NCBI GenBank assembly: GCA_002450155.1 | Contig: DJYO01000008.1 | Span: 1-64,000 of the forward strand | Direction: 5' to 3' | Origin: Mageeibacillus sp. UBA6976 | GTDB lineage: Bacteria; Bacillota; Clostridia; Saccharofermentanales; Saccharofermentanaceae | Length of the DNA: 64,000 nucleotides | Part shown: positions 1 to 7,855 of the stretch, in pieces | Layout of the letters: every line of letters begins with the position of its first letter | Position numbering within the stretch: the stretch's first letter is position 1 | Program-made: the position numbers and the translations under genes | Notes under the pieces: generated by a model | Database searches by the model: none | What the model saw: only the letters and a program-made list of their open reading frames with translations | What the model was told of the DNA's origin: nothing

Positions 1-196
1 GGAATTTAACTTTTCACTTCAGTCAATTCTCGCATAAAAGAGAAAAATCATTTTCAAATGAGACTAATGGTTATAATTACAACAATGTGTTTAATTATTG
101 TATCCATTGCAGTGATATATATTACTAATATATAAACACTTCCGACTATAACTAAATCGTAAGTCAAGTCGTAAGTAAAATAGATTGCGGTTGAGA
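1..196. other. AT-rich stretch with no supported gene
   Basis: This is an AT-rich stretch left of the first direct repeat. The only reading frame of note is a 25-codon hydrophobic one at 58-135 on the plus strand. It has no ribosome binding site, so I do not call it. It is unlike the sequence left of the second repeat copy, so homology between the two repeat copies ends sharply at position 197. Confidence 0.5.
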
Positions 197-372
197 TTCA
201 GACTTAACTGGTATTGAGTAATATTTGAGTAAAATAGGCCATTCGGTCATAAAAATGATCATTTGGGTTCCTAATTGATCATTTTGTCGAGTAAAACGTT
301 GCCGCTGCTCAAATTCTGCTCAATAGCTCCTTGCTTATCTCTTGATCTGGGCAATATAAGGCAGATTTCTTC
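197..372. repeat. Direct repeat, left copy (contains hpt 3' end)
   Basis: This 176-bp segment recurs at 7169-7344 with three substitutions and no gaps. Its right part, about 335-372, is a copy of the last dozen codons and stop of the minus-strand hpt gene, whose intact version abuts the other repeat copy. It contains an inverted repeat (AAAATGATCA at 252-261, TGATCATTTT at 276-285) that could be the hpt terminator. The rest of hpt is missing here; an acetyltransferase fragment follows at once. It looks like the left boundary of an inserted or rearranged cassette. Confidence 0.93.
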
Positions 373-470
373 AGACGGACAGTGACAAACCTGCCTATGA
401 GTTCTATCATAAGTTCGGGTTCAAGGACTTGGGCGAGCACGTGAGCCTGTATAAGAAGGTAAAGGCATAA
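373..470 (+). pseudogene. GNAT acetyltransferase C-terminal fragment
   Basis: The frame from 375 to the TAA at 468-470 encodes 31 residues, including AYEFYHKFGFK, ending LYKKVKA. This matches the end of a GNAT N-acetyltransferase, where a Tyr-rich helix is followed by the GF(K/E) strand. There is no start codon and a stop lies just upstream in frame, so the rest of the gene has been lost exactly at the edge of the direct repeat. It marks a recombination junction. Identification from so short a piece is tentative, but the motif is typical. Confidence 0.6.
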
Positions 471-474
471 AGAT

Positions 475-915
475 ATGGATAAAAAGAAAGCTTACAAGCA
501 GGGCATTGTCATGGGAATTCTGGCAATCGTCAGTGCGCTTCTGATCGTGGCGCTGCCAATGGAGTCTTCTGTTCTGGAGATCGTTAATTATGCTGTCCTC
601 GGTGCAGGTGCAGTCCTTCTGACAGTATTGGGACCGGTTCTCAAGAAATATACTGCGGCAGCAGTAGTTTCCGGTGTTTATCTAGCTGCCGTATTAACGA
701 TAACTATGGTCATCGAACTCGGTATAGACACAACGGCGCATAAGATGGGCTTAGGGTTCGTTCCCGCGATGATCATATCGTTTACGGGACTCATAACAAC
801 AATTCAAAACAAAGGTCAAAAGAAGATCGCAGTGTCTTTTATCCTGAATATACTGGGAGTATTGCTCAGCATTGCCACTCTTGCTATGGGAATCATCGCA
901 GGAATGACAACATAA
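475..915 (+). CDS. Small polytopic membrane protein, unknown
   Basis: This 146-residue protein is almost entirely hydrophobic. About five membrane segments can be placed near residues 10-29, 32-54, 61-83, 92-110 and 118-143, after a short Lys-rich N-terminus (MDKKKAYKQG), which predicts an inside N-terminus. I recognise no family motif. It begins four bases after the acetyltransferase remnant and precedes a GNAT gene and a BceRS/BceAB-like module, so it belongs to the repeat-bounded cassette. The ribosome binding site is weak. A role in envelope stress or peptide resistance would be a guess from context only. Confidence 0.7.
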   Translation: MDKKKAYKQGIVMGILAIVSALLIVALPMESSVLEIVNYAVLGAGAVLLTVLGPVLKKYTAAAVVSGVYLAAVLTITMVIELGIDTTAHKMGLGFVPAMIISFTGLITTIQNKGQKKIAVSFILNILGVLLSIATLAMGIIAGMTT

Positions 916-938
916 TCTTAAATGGTTACAATGTTGCT

Positions 939-1391
939 ATGAATGTGATCAATTACTATGAATGTGACAACAGGGAGCACTGGCTTGAACAGATAGGCCG
1001 GTGTGACTGGCGTGCCGGTCAGTATCTGCATGATCTGATCAGGGACGGCAAGCTCCTTGATATGATCGGAGCAGACTCCAAGGTCTTATTGCTGACCGAA
1101 GGTGATGAACTGATATCTTTCTGCACACTTGCAGAGAAAAATGAGATCCAGCCGATTGATCTTAAACCGTGGATGGGATTTATATACACTTTCCCCGAGT
1201 ACAGTGGACACCGTTATCTCGGAAAGCTTTTTGAAGCGGCCGGAGATATCGCAAAAGAGGAAGGATTTACCCGTGTCTATATATCTACAGATCACACCGG
1301 CTTATATGAGAAGTACGGATGTGAGTTTACCGGCGAGATGCAGAGCATATACGGAGAGAGCTGCAGAGTGTACGTGAAGGACTATGTATAA
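939..1391 (+). CDS. GNAT family N-acetyltransferase
   Basis: This 150-residue protein has the GNAT fold signature. A strand with WMGFIYTFPEYSG is followed by the acetyl-CoA loop region HRYLGKLFEAA, then a helix, the strand RVYISTD and the C-terminal GLYEKYGCEF, the usual GNAT end. It would move an acetyl group from acetyl-CoA to an amine; the substrate cannot be read from the sequence. Its last codons overlap the response-regulator start by 8 bases (GTATAA containing ATGTAT), implying translational coupling with the two-component and ABC genes. It may modify a toxic peptide or an antibiotic, but this is inference. Confidence 0.85.
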   Translation: MNVINYYECDNREHWLEQIGRCDWRAGQYLHDLIRDGKLLDMIGADSKVLLLTEGDELISFCTLAEKNEIQPIDLKPWMGFIYTFPEYSGHRYLGKLFEAAGDIAKEEGFTRVYISTDHTGLYEKYGCEFTGEMQSIYGESCRVYVKDYV

Positions 1392-2064
1392 GATCTATAT
1401 TGTAGAAGACGATAAGGGAATAGCGGACGGCATTACTTCGTGCCTTGGTAACTGGGGCATGGAAGGAAGAGTCGTATCTGACTTCCGTAAGGTCCTCGAA
1501 GAGGCAGAGGAATACGAGCCGCACCTCATCATAATGGACATCACGCTTCCCTTTATGGGTGGCTATCACTGGTGCCAGGAGATAAGGAAGACCAGCTCCG
1601 TGCCGATCATCTTCATCTCTTCTGCCACGGACAACATGAACCTCGTAATGGCCATCAACATGGGCGCGGACGATTTCATCGCCAAGCCCTTCGACCAGAG
1701 CGTGCTCATCGCGAAGATCACTGCTCTCCTCAGAAGGACCTACGATTTTGCCAGGAACGATTCGACGATCGAATTCGCGGGAGCAGTGCTCAACACCAAT
1801 AACGACAAGCTCTCATATAACGGTACCGAGATCGACCTTGCCAGGAACGAATACAGGATCCTGCTTACTCTCGCGCAGAACAAGAACAAGGTCGTGAGCA
1901 GAGAGAAGCTCATGGAAGCATTATGGGAGACCGACTGCTATGTCGACGAGAACACCCTGACAGTGAATGTCGGAAGGCTGCGCAAGACTCTCGAGGCGAT
2001 CGGGCTCAAGGATCTCATCAAGACCAAGTTCGGCGTGGGCTACATTCTGGAGGATGAATGCTGA
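1384..2064 (+). CDS. OmpR/BceR-like response regulator
   Basis: This is a 226-residue response regulator. The receiver (about 1-120) carries the acidic pair E8/D9-D10, phospho-acceptor D52 in LIIMDITLP, the conserved Thr/Ser region at IFISSAT and K101 in AKPF. A winged-helix DNA-binding domain (about 130-224) has the typical EYRILLTLAQNKNKVVSRE and VGRLRKTLE segments. It overlaps the GNAT gene upstream and the histidine kinase downstream by a few bases. With the kinase and ABC transporter it forms a BceRS/BceAB-type module, a family that induces its own transporter on sensing antimicrobial peptides. Confidence 0.93.
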   Translation: MYKIYIVEDDKGIADGITSCLGNWGMEGRVVSDFRKVLEEAEEYEPHLIIMDITLPFMGGYHWCQEIRKTSSVPIIFISSATDNMNLVMAINMGADDFIAKPFDQSVLIAKITALLRRTYDFARNDSTIEFAGAVLNTNNDKLSYNGTEIDLARNEYRILLTLAQNKNKVVSREKLMEALWETDCYVDENTLTVNVGRLRKTLEAIGLKDLIKTKFGVGYILEDEC

Positions 2065-3014
2065 AGGATTACCTTAAGTCGCGGTTAGGTTTCATCATTC
2101 TGCTGATCGTGGTGGAAGGCATCTTCGCGTCATCGTATTTCCTGTTCGATATGCCCGCTGTAACAGTGTTATACCCTTTGGTTCTGGGCTTTGCAGCGAT
2201 CTTTATCGCAGGAATCATCGACTTCCTCATAACGCTGGACAAGCACAAGAAGCTCGCCCAAAGAGACTTCCCGGAGCCGTCTGGAGTCATCGAGAAGGAT
2301 TACAGAGAGATCATGGCCAGGCTTAAGGAGGAGGAAGAGTTCTCCCGCCAGAAGGCTAATGCCGACTACAACAACATGATCGAGTACTATACCGTCTGGG
2401 CTCACCAGATCAAGACTCCGATCGCATCCATGCGCCTTCAGATACAGTCCGTCGATTCAGACCTCGCCAGAAGGCTGGACGGAGACCTTAACAGGATAGA
2501 AGCATATGTAGAGATGGTGCTTACGTTCCTGAGACTTGATTCCGACAGCACGGATTATGTTATCAGGGAGATAGATCTCGACGATGTGATAAAGCCCGCG
2601 ATACGAAAGTTTGCCAGGGATTTTATCACCAAGAAGCTGACAATGGATTTTACCGAGACAAACTTCAAAGCCATTTCCGACGAGAAGTGGCTGTCATTCG
2701 TTATCGAGCAGGTACTCTCCAATGCAGTCAAATATACCAATAACGGCGGCATTAAGATCTGTATGGAAAACGGCGTGCTGTGCGTCGAGGATACCGGCAT
2801 AGGTATAAGTGCAGAAGATCTGCCGAGAGTGTTCGAGAACGGGTATACCGGGTTCAACGGACGCGAAGACAAGCGTGCGAGCGGTATAGGCCTCTATCTG
2901 TGCAAGAGGATCTGCGATAACCTGGGACACAAGATATCCGCAGAATCAACGCCCGGCGTCGGCACGAAGATCAGGATCGACATGAACAGGCGTGAGATCG
3001 GGGTAGGAGATTAA
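2058..3014 (+). CDS. BceS-like intramembrane-sensing histidine kinase
   Basis: This 318-residue kinase has two closely spaced membrane helices (about 11-30 and 37-59) and almost no extracytoplasmic loop, the hallmark of BceS-type kinases that read stimulus through a partner transporter. The phospho-acceptor is H116 in VWAHQIKTP. The ATPase domain shows the N-box NAVKYT, the G1 box DTGIGIS and a G2-like GIGLYLCK. The start overlaps the regulator stop (ATGCTGA). It should phosphorylate the upstream regulator. About 127 bases separate it from the ABC genes, leaving room for the regulated promoter. Confidence 0.92.
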   Translation: MLKDYLKSRLGFIILLIVVEGIFASSYFLFDMPAVTVLYPLVLGFAAIFIAGIIDFLITLDKHKKLAQRDFPEPSGVIEKDYREIMARLKEEEEFSRQKANADYNNMIEYYTVWAHQIKTPIASMRLQIQSVDSDLARRLDGDLNRIEAYVEMVLTFLRLDSDSTDYVIREIDLDDVIKPAIRKFARDFITKKLTMDFTETNFKAISDEKWLSFVIEQVLSNAVKYTNNGGIKICMENGVLCVEDTGIGISAEDLPRVFENGYTGFNGREDKRASGIGLYLCKRICDNLGHKISAESTPGVGTKIRIDMNRREIGVGD

Positions 3015-3141
3015 TATGGCGAGTGTTAAGGACAGCGCCGATTTGTGACAGACTTGTTAGATTTCAGTAAGAACATCTTAAGGAATCAGACTACGAAGAG
3101 TCTTAGACTTTGGCTATACTTAAACGAAAGGACATATAGTC
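3015..3141 (+). promoter_or_regulatory. Probable regulated promoter of the ABC genes
   Basis: This gap between the kinase and the ATPase holds an 11-bp palindrome (AGTCTTAGACT, 3099-3109) just upstream of a -10-like TATACT at 3115-3120. There is no good -35, as expected for an activated promoter. An AAAGGAC ribosome binding site precedes the ATG at 3142. In BceRS systems the regulator activates the transporter promoter at this place. A 10-codon frame at 3016-3048 is probably not a gene. Confidence 0.4.
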
Positions 3142-3906
3142 ATGAGTCTGCTTGAAGCAAAGAACATCAAAAAAGTATATAAGACAAGATTCGGAGGTGC
3201 TTCCGTCGAGGCACTCAGGAATGTCAGCTTTACCGTCGAGAAGGGCGAGTATGTTGCCATCATGGGCGAGTCCGGTTCCGGTAAGACGACGCTCCTCAAC
3301 ATCCTTGCAGCATTAGACAAGGCTACCGAAGGCACGGTCATCTTAGACGGCATGGACCTTACCAAGGTAAAGGACAAGGACGTAGCCAGATTCAGAAGAG
3401 ACAACCTGGGATATGTCTTCCAGGATTTCAATCTGCTCGATACATTCTCTCTGGAAGATAATATCTACCTGCCGCTCGTATTAGCAGGCAAGAAGCACGA
3501 AGAGATGAAGGAGAGGCTCGATAAGATCGCTGGAACGCTCGGCATCGCGGATCTTCTTAAGAAGTATCCCTATGAAGTCTCCGGCGGCCAGAAGCAGAGA
3601 GCTGCGGTAGCAAGAGCTCTTATCACCAACCCGAAGATCATACTGGCAGACGAGCCTACAGGCGCGCTCGATTCCAAGTCATCAGACGAACTCCTGGCAC
3701 TCTTCAAGGAAGTAAACAGGATGGGGCAGACCATATTGATGGTTACGCACTCGACCAAGGCCGCATCCAATGCATCGCGCGTTCTGTTCATCAAGGACGG
3801 TGCAATCTTCCATCAGATCTATAAGGGTGATTCCACAGACCAGCAGATGTATCAGAAGATCTCCGATACGCTTAACCTCCTCGCTCAGGGAGGTGACCTT
3901 AAATGA
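3142..3906 (+). CDS. BceA-like ABC transporter ATPase
   Basis: This 254-residue ATPase of the MacB/BceA/LolD class contains Walker A GESGSGKTT (about 47-55), a Q-loop near VFQDFN, the signature VSGGQKQR, Walker B IILADEPTGALD and the H-loop MVTHS. It would power the FtsX-type permease encoded next, with which it overlaps by four bases (ATGA). Family members remove bacitracin-like and lantibiotic-like peptides from lipid II-cycle targets and signal to the BceS kinase. The ligand here is unknown. Confidence 0.94.
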   Translation: MSLLEAKNIKKVYKTRFGGASVEALRNVSFTVEKGEYVAIMGESGSGKTTLLNILAALDKATEGTVILDGMDLTKVKDKDVARFRRDNLGYVFQDFNLLDTFSLEDNIYLPLVLAGKKHEEMKERLDKIAGTLGIADLLKKYPYEVSGGQKQRAAVARALITNPKIILADEPTGALDSKSSDELLALFKEVNRMGQTILMVTHSTKAASNASRVLFIKDGAIFHQIYKGDSTDQQMYQKISDTLNLLAQGGDLK

Positions 3907-5930
3907 GATCCACGTTATACCCCAAGATCGCGGCGGACGGCATCCGTAAGAACAGCAAGCTCTACGTGCCCTACATCGCGACCTGCATACTCATGGTCGC
4001 AGTATTCTACATCATGCACACCCTCGGATTCTCGGATATGCTCTCAAACTTCATGGGAGCTGCCACGGCCAAGGATATCCTGAGATTCGGAACGTTCGTC
4101 ATGGCTGTCTTCGGAACGATCTTCCTGTTCTACACGCAGTCTGCCCTGATCAAGGGAAGACTCAAGGAATTCGGACTTTACAGTGTTCTCGGAATGAACC
4201 GTAAGAACCTCGGCAAGGTGGTTTTCTATGAGACCTTGATCACATGGGCGATCTCGATGGCAGGCGGCATCGTCGCAGGTATCGCACTGTCGAAACTGGC
4301 TGAACTCGGACTGTGCAAGATGATCGGTGTTGAGCCTGTGTACTCCTTCGATATTCCGGTCGGTTCCGTCCTCTGGACTATCGTAATCTACAGCTTCATC
4401 TTCTTCCTTATCTATCTCAATGCCTTCAGGCAGGTAAGATTTTCCGGCGCCATTGATCTGATCCGCGCAGACAAGGCAGGAGAGAAGCCACCCAGGGCTA
4501 ACTGGGTCTTAGGAATACTCGGCCTTGCATTCCTCGCTGCAGGATACATCATCGCGCTCAAGATAGAGCAGCCTCTGTCGGCTCTCGCCTGGTTCTTCAT
4601 AGCGGTAATACTGGTTATCATCGGTACGTACCTCACCCTGATAACGAGTTCTGTCCTGCTGTGCAGGATACTGCAGAAGAATAAGAACTACTACTATAAG
4701 ACCAGCCACTTTGTATCCGTCTCTTCGATGGCATACAGGATGAAGCGTAACGGCGCGAGCCTTGCTTCCATCTGCATCCTTCTTACGATGGTGCTCGTTA
4801 TGATATCTTCCACTTTCGCTCTGTACTGCAACAGGGAAGAGGCACTCAAGTATCACTACCCAAGACAGATCAATGCCTCTGCCATGAGATACGGCTACGA
4901 TGCCTCATATCCTGAGATAGCGGAGAATCTGAAGTCCGGCATTACGGCTGAGACAGAAGGATACGGCGCGAAAATCTCTAACGCTATCGCATACTATGAC
5001 TACACCATGGTCGGATACTATCAGGACGGCAAGCTGGATCTCAAGATCAATCCTATGGAGAACTTCACGACTGTCGATTATGACAACGTCGCAGAGGCGG
5101 TGTTAATGGACATAGACGATTACAATGCGCTCACCGGCGATAATGCATCTGTGGCTGCCGGCGAAGCCCTGGTTGGCACATCAAGCCGTCTGGACATCGG
5201 CGAAGTCCTGACCGTAGGCGACGAGACGTTCAAGGTCAAGGACAGGATCGATGATAAGATGCAGTACCTCAATCCTGATATGGTGAATGTGGTAACAGCC
5301 ATCGTGATCGTCGTTGACGATGTTGACGAGGCAGCATCCCGTTATGCCGATGTCGTTGATTTTACGGGTGAGAGCATGCTCTCATGGAACTGGAGATATG
5401 ATTTCGATACCAACTTGGATGCAGAGCATCAGATCGAGCTGTCCGGCATACTCAGCGAGTTCGTCAAAGCTGAGATGGAGAACATGACTCACGTCAGCAA
5501 GTACGTCGCAAGCCAGGAAGAGCAGCGCACTGACTTCATCATGACCTTCGGAGGCCTGTTCTTCCTCGGAATACTCCTTAGCATCATATTCCTGATATCC
5601 TGCGTGCTCATCATCTACTACAAGCAGATATCGGAAGGCTTGGAGGATCAGTCAAGGTTCGACATAATGCAGAAGGTCGGAATGACCAAGGAGAACATCA
5701 AGAAGAGCATCAATTCCCAGATGCTGACGGTCTTCCTTATCCCGATCGTGGTTGCCTGCATGCACCTGGCGGCAGTGCTCCCGATAGTGCATAAGCTGCT
5801 GATGCTTTTCGGGCACAATAATTGGCCGCTGCTGCTGATCACTGCCGGCGTAAGCGCCTTTGTCTGCGGTGCGTTCTATGCGGCAACCTACAAGGTAACA
5901 TCCAACGCTTACTACAAGATAGTATCGTAA
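3903..5930 (+). CDS. BceB-like FtsX-domain ABC permease
   Basis: This 675-residue permease fits the ten-helix BceB plan. There are seven N-terminal helices (about 18-44, 62-86, 106-129, 152-174, 201-223, 227-257, 286-310), an extracytoplasmic domain of roughly 230 residues (about 311-545), then three C-terminal helices (about 551-575, 611-640, 643-667). An FtsX region (FGTIFLFYTQSALIKGRLKE) follows helix two. The large outside domain is the peptide-sensing part in this family. Together with the ATPase and the two-component genes it completes a detoxification and signalling module. Confidence 0.93.
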   Translation: MRSTLYPKIAADGIRKNSKLYVPYIATCILMVAVFYIMHTLGFSDMLSNFMGAATAKDILRFGTFVMAVFGTIFLFYTQSALIKGRLKEFGLYSVLGMNRKNLGKVVFYETLITWAISMAGGIVAGIALSKLAELGLCKMIGVEPVYSFDIPVGSVLWTIVIYSFIFFLIYLNAFRQVRFSGAIDLIRADKAGEKPPRANWVLGILGLAFLAAGYIIALKIEQPLSALAWFFIAVILVIIGTYLTLITSSVLLCRILQKNKNYYYKTSHFVSVSSMAYRMKRNGASLASICILLTMVLVMISSTFALYCNREEALKYHYPRQINASAMRYGYDASYPEIAENLKSGITAETEGYGAKISNAIAYYDYTMVGYYQDGKLDLKINPMENFTTVDYDNVAEAVLMDIDDYNALTGDNASVAAGEALVGTSSRLDIGEVLTVGDETFKVKDRIDDKMQYLNPDMVNVVTAIVIVVDDVDEAASRYADVVDFTGESMLSWNWRYDFDTNLDAEHQIELSGILSEFVKAEMENMTHVSKYVASQEEQRTDFIMTFGGLFFLGILLSIIFLISCVLIIYYKQISEGLEDQSRFDIMQKVGMTKENIKKSINSQMLTVFLIPIVVACMHLAAVLPIVHKLLMLFGHNNWPLLLITAGVSAFVCGAFYAATYKVTSNAYYKIVS

Positions 5931-6016
5931 GATACAGGAGATAGCACAAACAGATTATCATTTTATAAATTAATCGATAACGCAATGTGCCGTTTATGTA
6001 TATCTTACGGTTAATC

Positions 6017-6044
6017 TTGCGGTAAAAACAAAACAGTATAAAAT
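6017..6044 (+). promoter_or_regulatory. Candidate promoter for zinc-ribbon pair
   Basis: TTGCGG (6017-6022) lies 16 bases before TAAAAT (6039-6044), in an AT-rich gap between the permease and the first zinc-ribbon gene. The match is moderate and no operator is evident. Confidence 0.4.
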
Positions 6045-6083
6045 ATTGTTGAGATATTTTTATGGAGAATTAGGGGATTCATT

Positions 6084-6587
6084 ATGAGCAGATTCTATGA
6101 TGCCAAGAAGAACAAAGACCGTAACTCAACCCTGACGGGTCTGATGATCGTGTCGGGGGTAATTCTGGCCATCCTGGTCATCATTGGCGCGATCGGTGTC
6201 TCGGAAGGCGAACCGCATATGGTAGTTGTAGCCGTCATCGTGGGACTCATTGCCCTTGCCGAGCTGATCTCCATGATCTGGATCAGGAAGGTGCTGGAGC
6301 GCGTCACCAGGTATGAGATGATCTTCGAAGAGGATCACGACGGAGTCATTACTTTCGCCAGATTAAGTGAACTTACGGGCATACCGGAAGATAGGATCAG
6401 GAAAGACATGACAGGGCCTCAAAAGCACAGATTCAGTAACGTGCGCATCGAAGCCGACAAGATCATCCTTGGTACCGAAGACGAACTCGAAGATATCATC
6501 TGCCCCACCTGCGGCGCGACAAACAGAGTCCGCGTCGGCAGCTCCGACAAGTGCAATAACTGCGGATCTTATCTCAGGAGGGCATAA
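6084..6587 (+). CDS. Zinc-ribbon membrane protein (paralog A)
   Basis: This 167-residue protein has two membrane helices (about 19-41 and 46-68), a soluble middle region containing EEDHDGVITFARLSELTG that looks like a small helical or winged domain, and a C-terminal zinc ribbon with CPTCG and CNNCG knuckles 14 residues apart. It is followed after two bases by a protein of the same plan, so the two are paralogs and probably partners. No enzymatic motif is visible. It lies inside the repeat-bounded cassette, after the BceAB-like genes. Confidence 0.78.
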   Translation: MSRFYDAKKNKDRNSTLTGLMIVSGVILAILVIIGAIGVSEGEPHMVVVAVIVGLIALAELISMIWIRKVLERVTRYEMIFEEDHDGVITFARLSELTGIPEDRIRKDMTGPQKHRFSNVRIEADKIILGTEDELEDIICPTCGATNRVRVGSSDKCNNCGSYLRRA

Positions 6588-6589
6588 CC

Positions 6590-7123
6590 ATGTATAAGAA
6601 TGCGTCCAAATTCAATTCAAGCCGCATAGCTTCAGTAGTATTCCTCGTTTTGGGAATACCTTCGGTGCTCATCTCGTTGATCGGGATCCTCAGCATAATC
6701 GGCGCAGGTGATATTCCTGACTATATAATTCTTCCGATCATCATGTTCATAGCTTCAGTGATAATGATAATAGCTGCCATAGCCACACTCCGTATCGCCG
6801 GCGTGGCATCTTACGTTGCATGGGCTTTCGAGAAGAACAGCGACGGCATCGTTCCAATGGACACCATCCTCGGCAAGAAGGGTAAGAGCAAGGGTTCTTC
6901 CTACGAGAGGCTGATACTCAAGGCTCATGCGAAAGGATACTTTATCAAAGTCGCATATAACTCCACAGAGCGCGTATTCGAGCTGTCTGACCGCATCGAA
7001 GAGGCGGGGGACTATGAGAAACGCTTCATCGGCATCAACTGCCCTAACTGCGGCGCTCCGCTGAAGATAAGAGAGGGCTCGAGCCTCGTCTGCCCGACCT
7101 GCGGCTCAGAAGTGAAAGCATAA
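6590..7123 (+). CDS. Zinc-ribbon membrane protein (paralog B)
   Basis: This 177-residue protein shares its architecture with the gene before it. There are two membrane segments (about 15-37 and 44-71), a middle region with EKNSDGIVPMDTILG comparable to the partner's EEDHDGVITFARLSE, and a C-terminal zinc ribbon (CPNCG ... CPTCG). The AGGAGGG ribosome binding site lies inside the end of the previous gene. Function is unknown; the ribbon may bind metal or a protein partner on the cytosolic face. It is the last gene before the right copy of the direct repeat. Confidence 0.78.
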   Translation: MYKNASKFNSSRIASVVFLVLGIPSVLISLIGILSIIGAGDIPDYIILPIIMFIASVIMIIAAIATLRIAGVASYVAWAFEKNSDGIVPMDTILGKKGKSKGSSYERLILKAHAKGYFIKVAYNSTERVFELSDRIEEAGDYEKRFIGINCPNCGAPLKIREGSSLVCPTCGSEVKA

Positions 7124-7168
7124 GGGGTTCCCATGCGCAAACCTGTATTCCTACTTTTACGTTATCAC

Positions 7169-7344
7169 TTCAGACTTAACTGGTATTGAGTAATATTTGA
7201 GCAAAATAGGCCATTCGGTCATAAAAATGATCATTTGGGTTCCTGATCGATCATTTTGTCGAGTAAAACGTTGCCGCTGCTCAAATTCTGCTCAATAGCT
7301 CCTTGCTTATCTCTTGATCTGGGCAATATAAGGCAGATTTCTTC
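7169..7344. repeat. Direct repeat, right copy
   Basis: This is the second copy of the 176-bp repeat found at 197-372, differing at three positions. Here it is continuous with the complete hpt gene and contains its last codons plus downstream DNA, so this copy is probably the original locus. The inverted repeat (AAAATGATC, later GATCATTTT, about 7224-7257) is kept, with one base pair less than in the left copy. Confidence 0.93.
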
Positions 7345-7846
7345 CGATCTCGGACTTATCCAGACCGTATCCCACCAGCCACTGATCGTTGATCTCAAAA
7401 CCTGTGTACTTGACCGGGATCGTCATGAGGATCCTGTCAGGATTTACAAGAAGGGAGCAGAGAGTAATGTCCTTCGGCTTCTTGGTCTCGAGGTTCTGGA
7501 TTATATAAGCAGTAGTAAGACCAGTCCTGACCACATCTTCTACGACCAGGACATGTTTATCTGTTATATCTATATCGATGTCTTTGACGATCTTGACGAC
7601 TCCTGTTAGGGAAGTGGTGTCCGGGATATTTGTAAAACCCAGCATATCTACCTTTAGAGGGAGGTCTATGGCTCTTGTAAGATCAGACAGGAAATACAAG
7701 GCGCCCTTTATAACGCCTATGACTACAAGTTCCTTGCCTTGGTAATCTTTAGTGATCTGGGAACCCAGCTCTCTTATCCTCTGATCTATCTGTTCCTTGC
7801 TGTATATGATCCTGGTAGTTCCCAGTTCTTTAGGCAGATTCTCCAT
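7307..7846 (-). CDS. hpt: Hypoxanthine phosphoribosyltransferase-like, divergent
   Basis: This 179-residue protein matches HPRT in length and order: VVIGVIKGALYFLSDL near 41-56, the PRPP loop around 99-111, and the C-terminal KYTGFEINDQWLVGYGLD followed by NLPYI. The family salvages hypoxanthine and guanine to IMP and GMP. Two active-site elements differ from the family. The PRPP loop reads VEDVVRTGL, with R107 where the catalytic Asp of VEDIIDTGL normally stands, and the flexible-loop Ser-Tyr pair is replaced by GFTNIPDTTS. It lies 9 bases after a kinase-like gene and forms an operon with it. Activity on hypoxanthine is therefore uncertain. Confidence 0.82.
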   Translation of the reverse strand: MENLPKELGTTRIIYSKEQIDQRIRELGSQITKDYQGKELVVIGVIKGALYFLSDLTRAIDLPLKVDMLGFTNIPDTTSLTGVVKIVKDIDIDITDKHVLVVEDVVRTGLTTAYIIQNLETKKPKDITLCSLLVNPDRILMTIPVKYTGFEINDQWLVGYGLDKSEIGRNLPYIAQIKR

Positions 7847-7855
7847 AGCTCCTCC

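Noticed and set aside
58..135. 25-codon hydrophobic small protein
   Set aside because: No ribosome site and AT-rich context; could be chance.
3016..3048. 10-codon frame after the kinase gene
   Set aside because: Too short and placed where a regulated promoter is expected, although a GGAG lies upstream.
1..7344. Mobile element with its own integrase or transposase
   Set aside because: All cassette genes were read and none encodes a recombinase. The repeats are described as repeats only.
1..7344. Simple tandem duplication producing the two hpt 3' ends
   Set aside because: Sequence left of the two repeat copies (before 197 and before 7169) is unrelated, which a simple tandem duplication would not give.
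7256..7609. Plus-strand frame opposite hpt
   Set aside because: Shadow of the hpt coding strand; no ribosome site and no family similarity.
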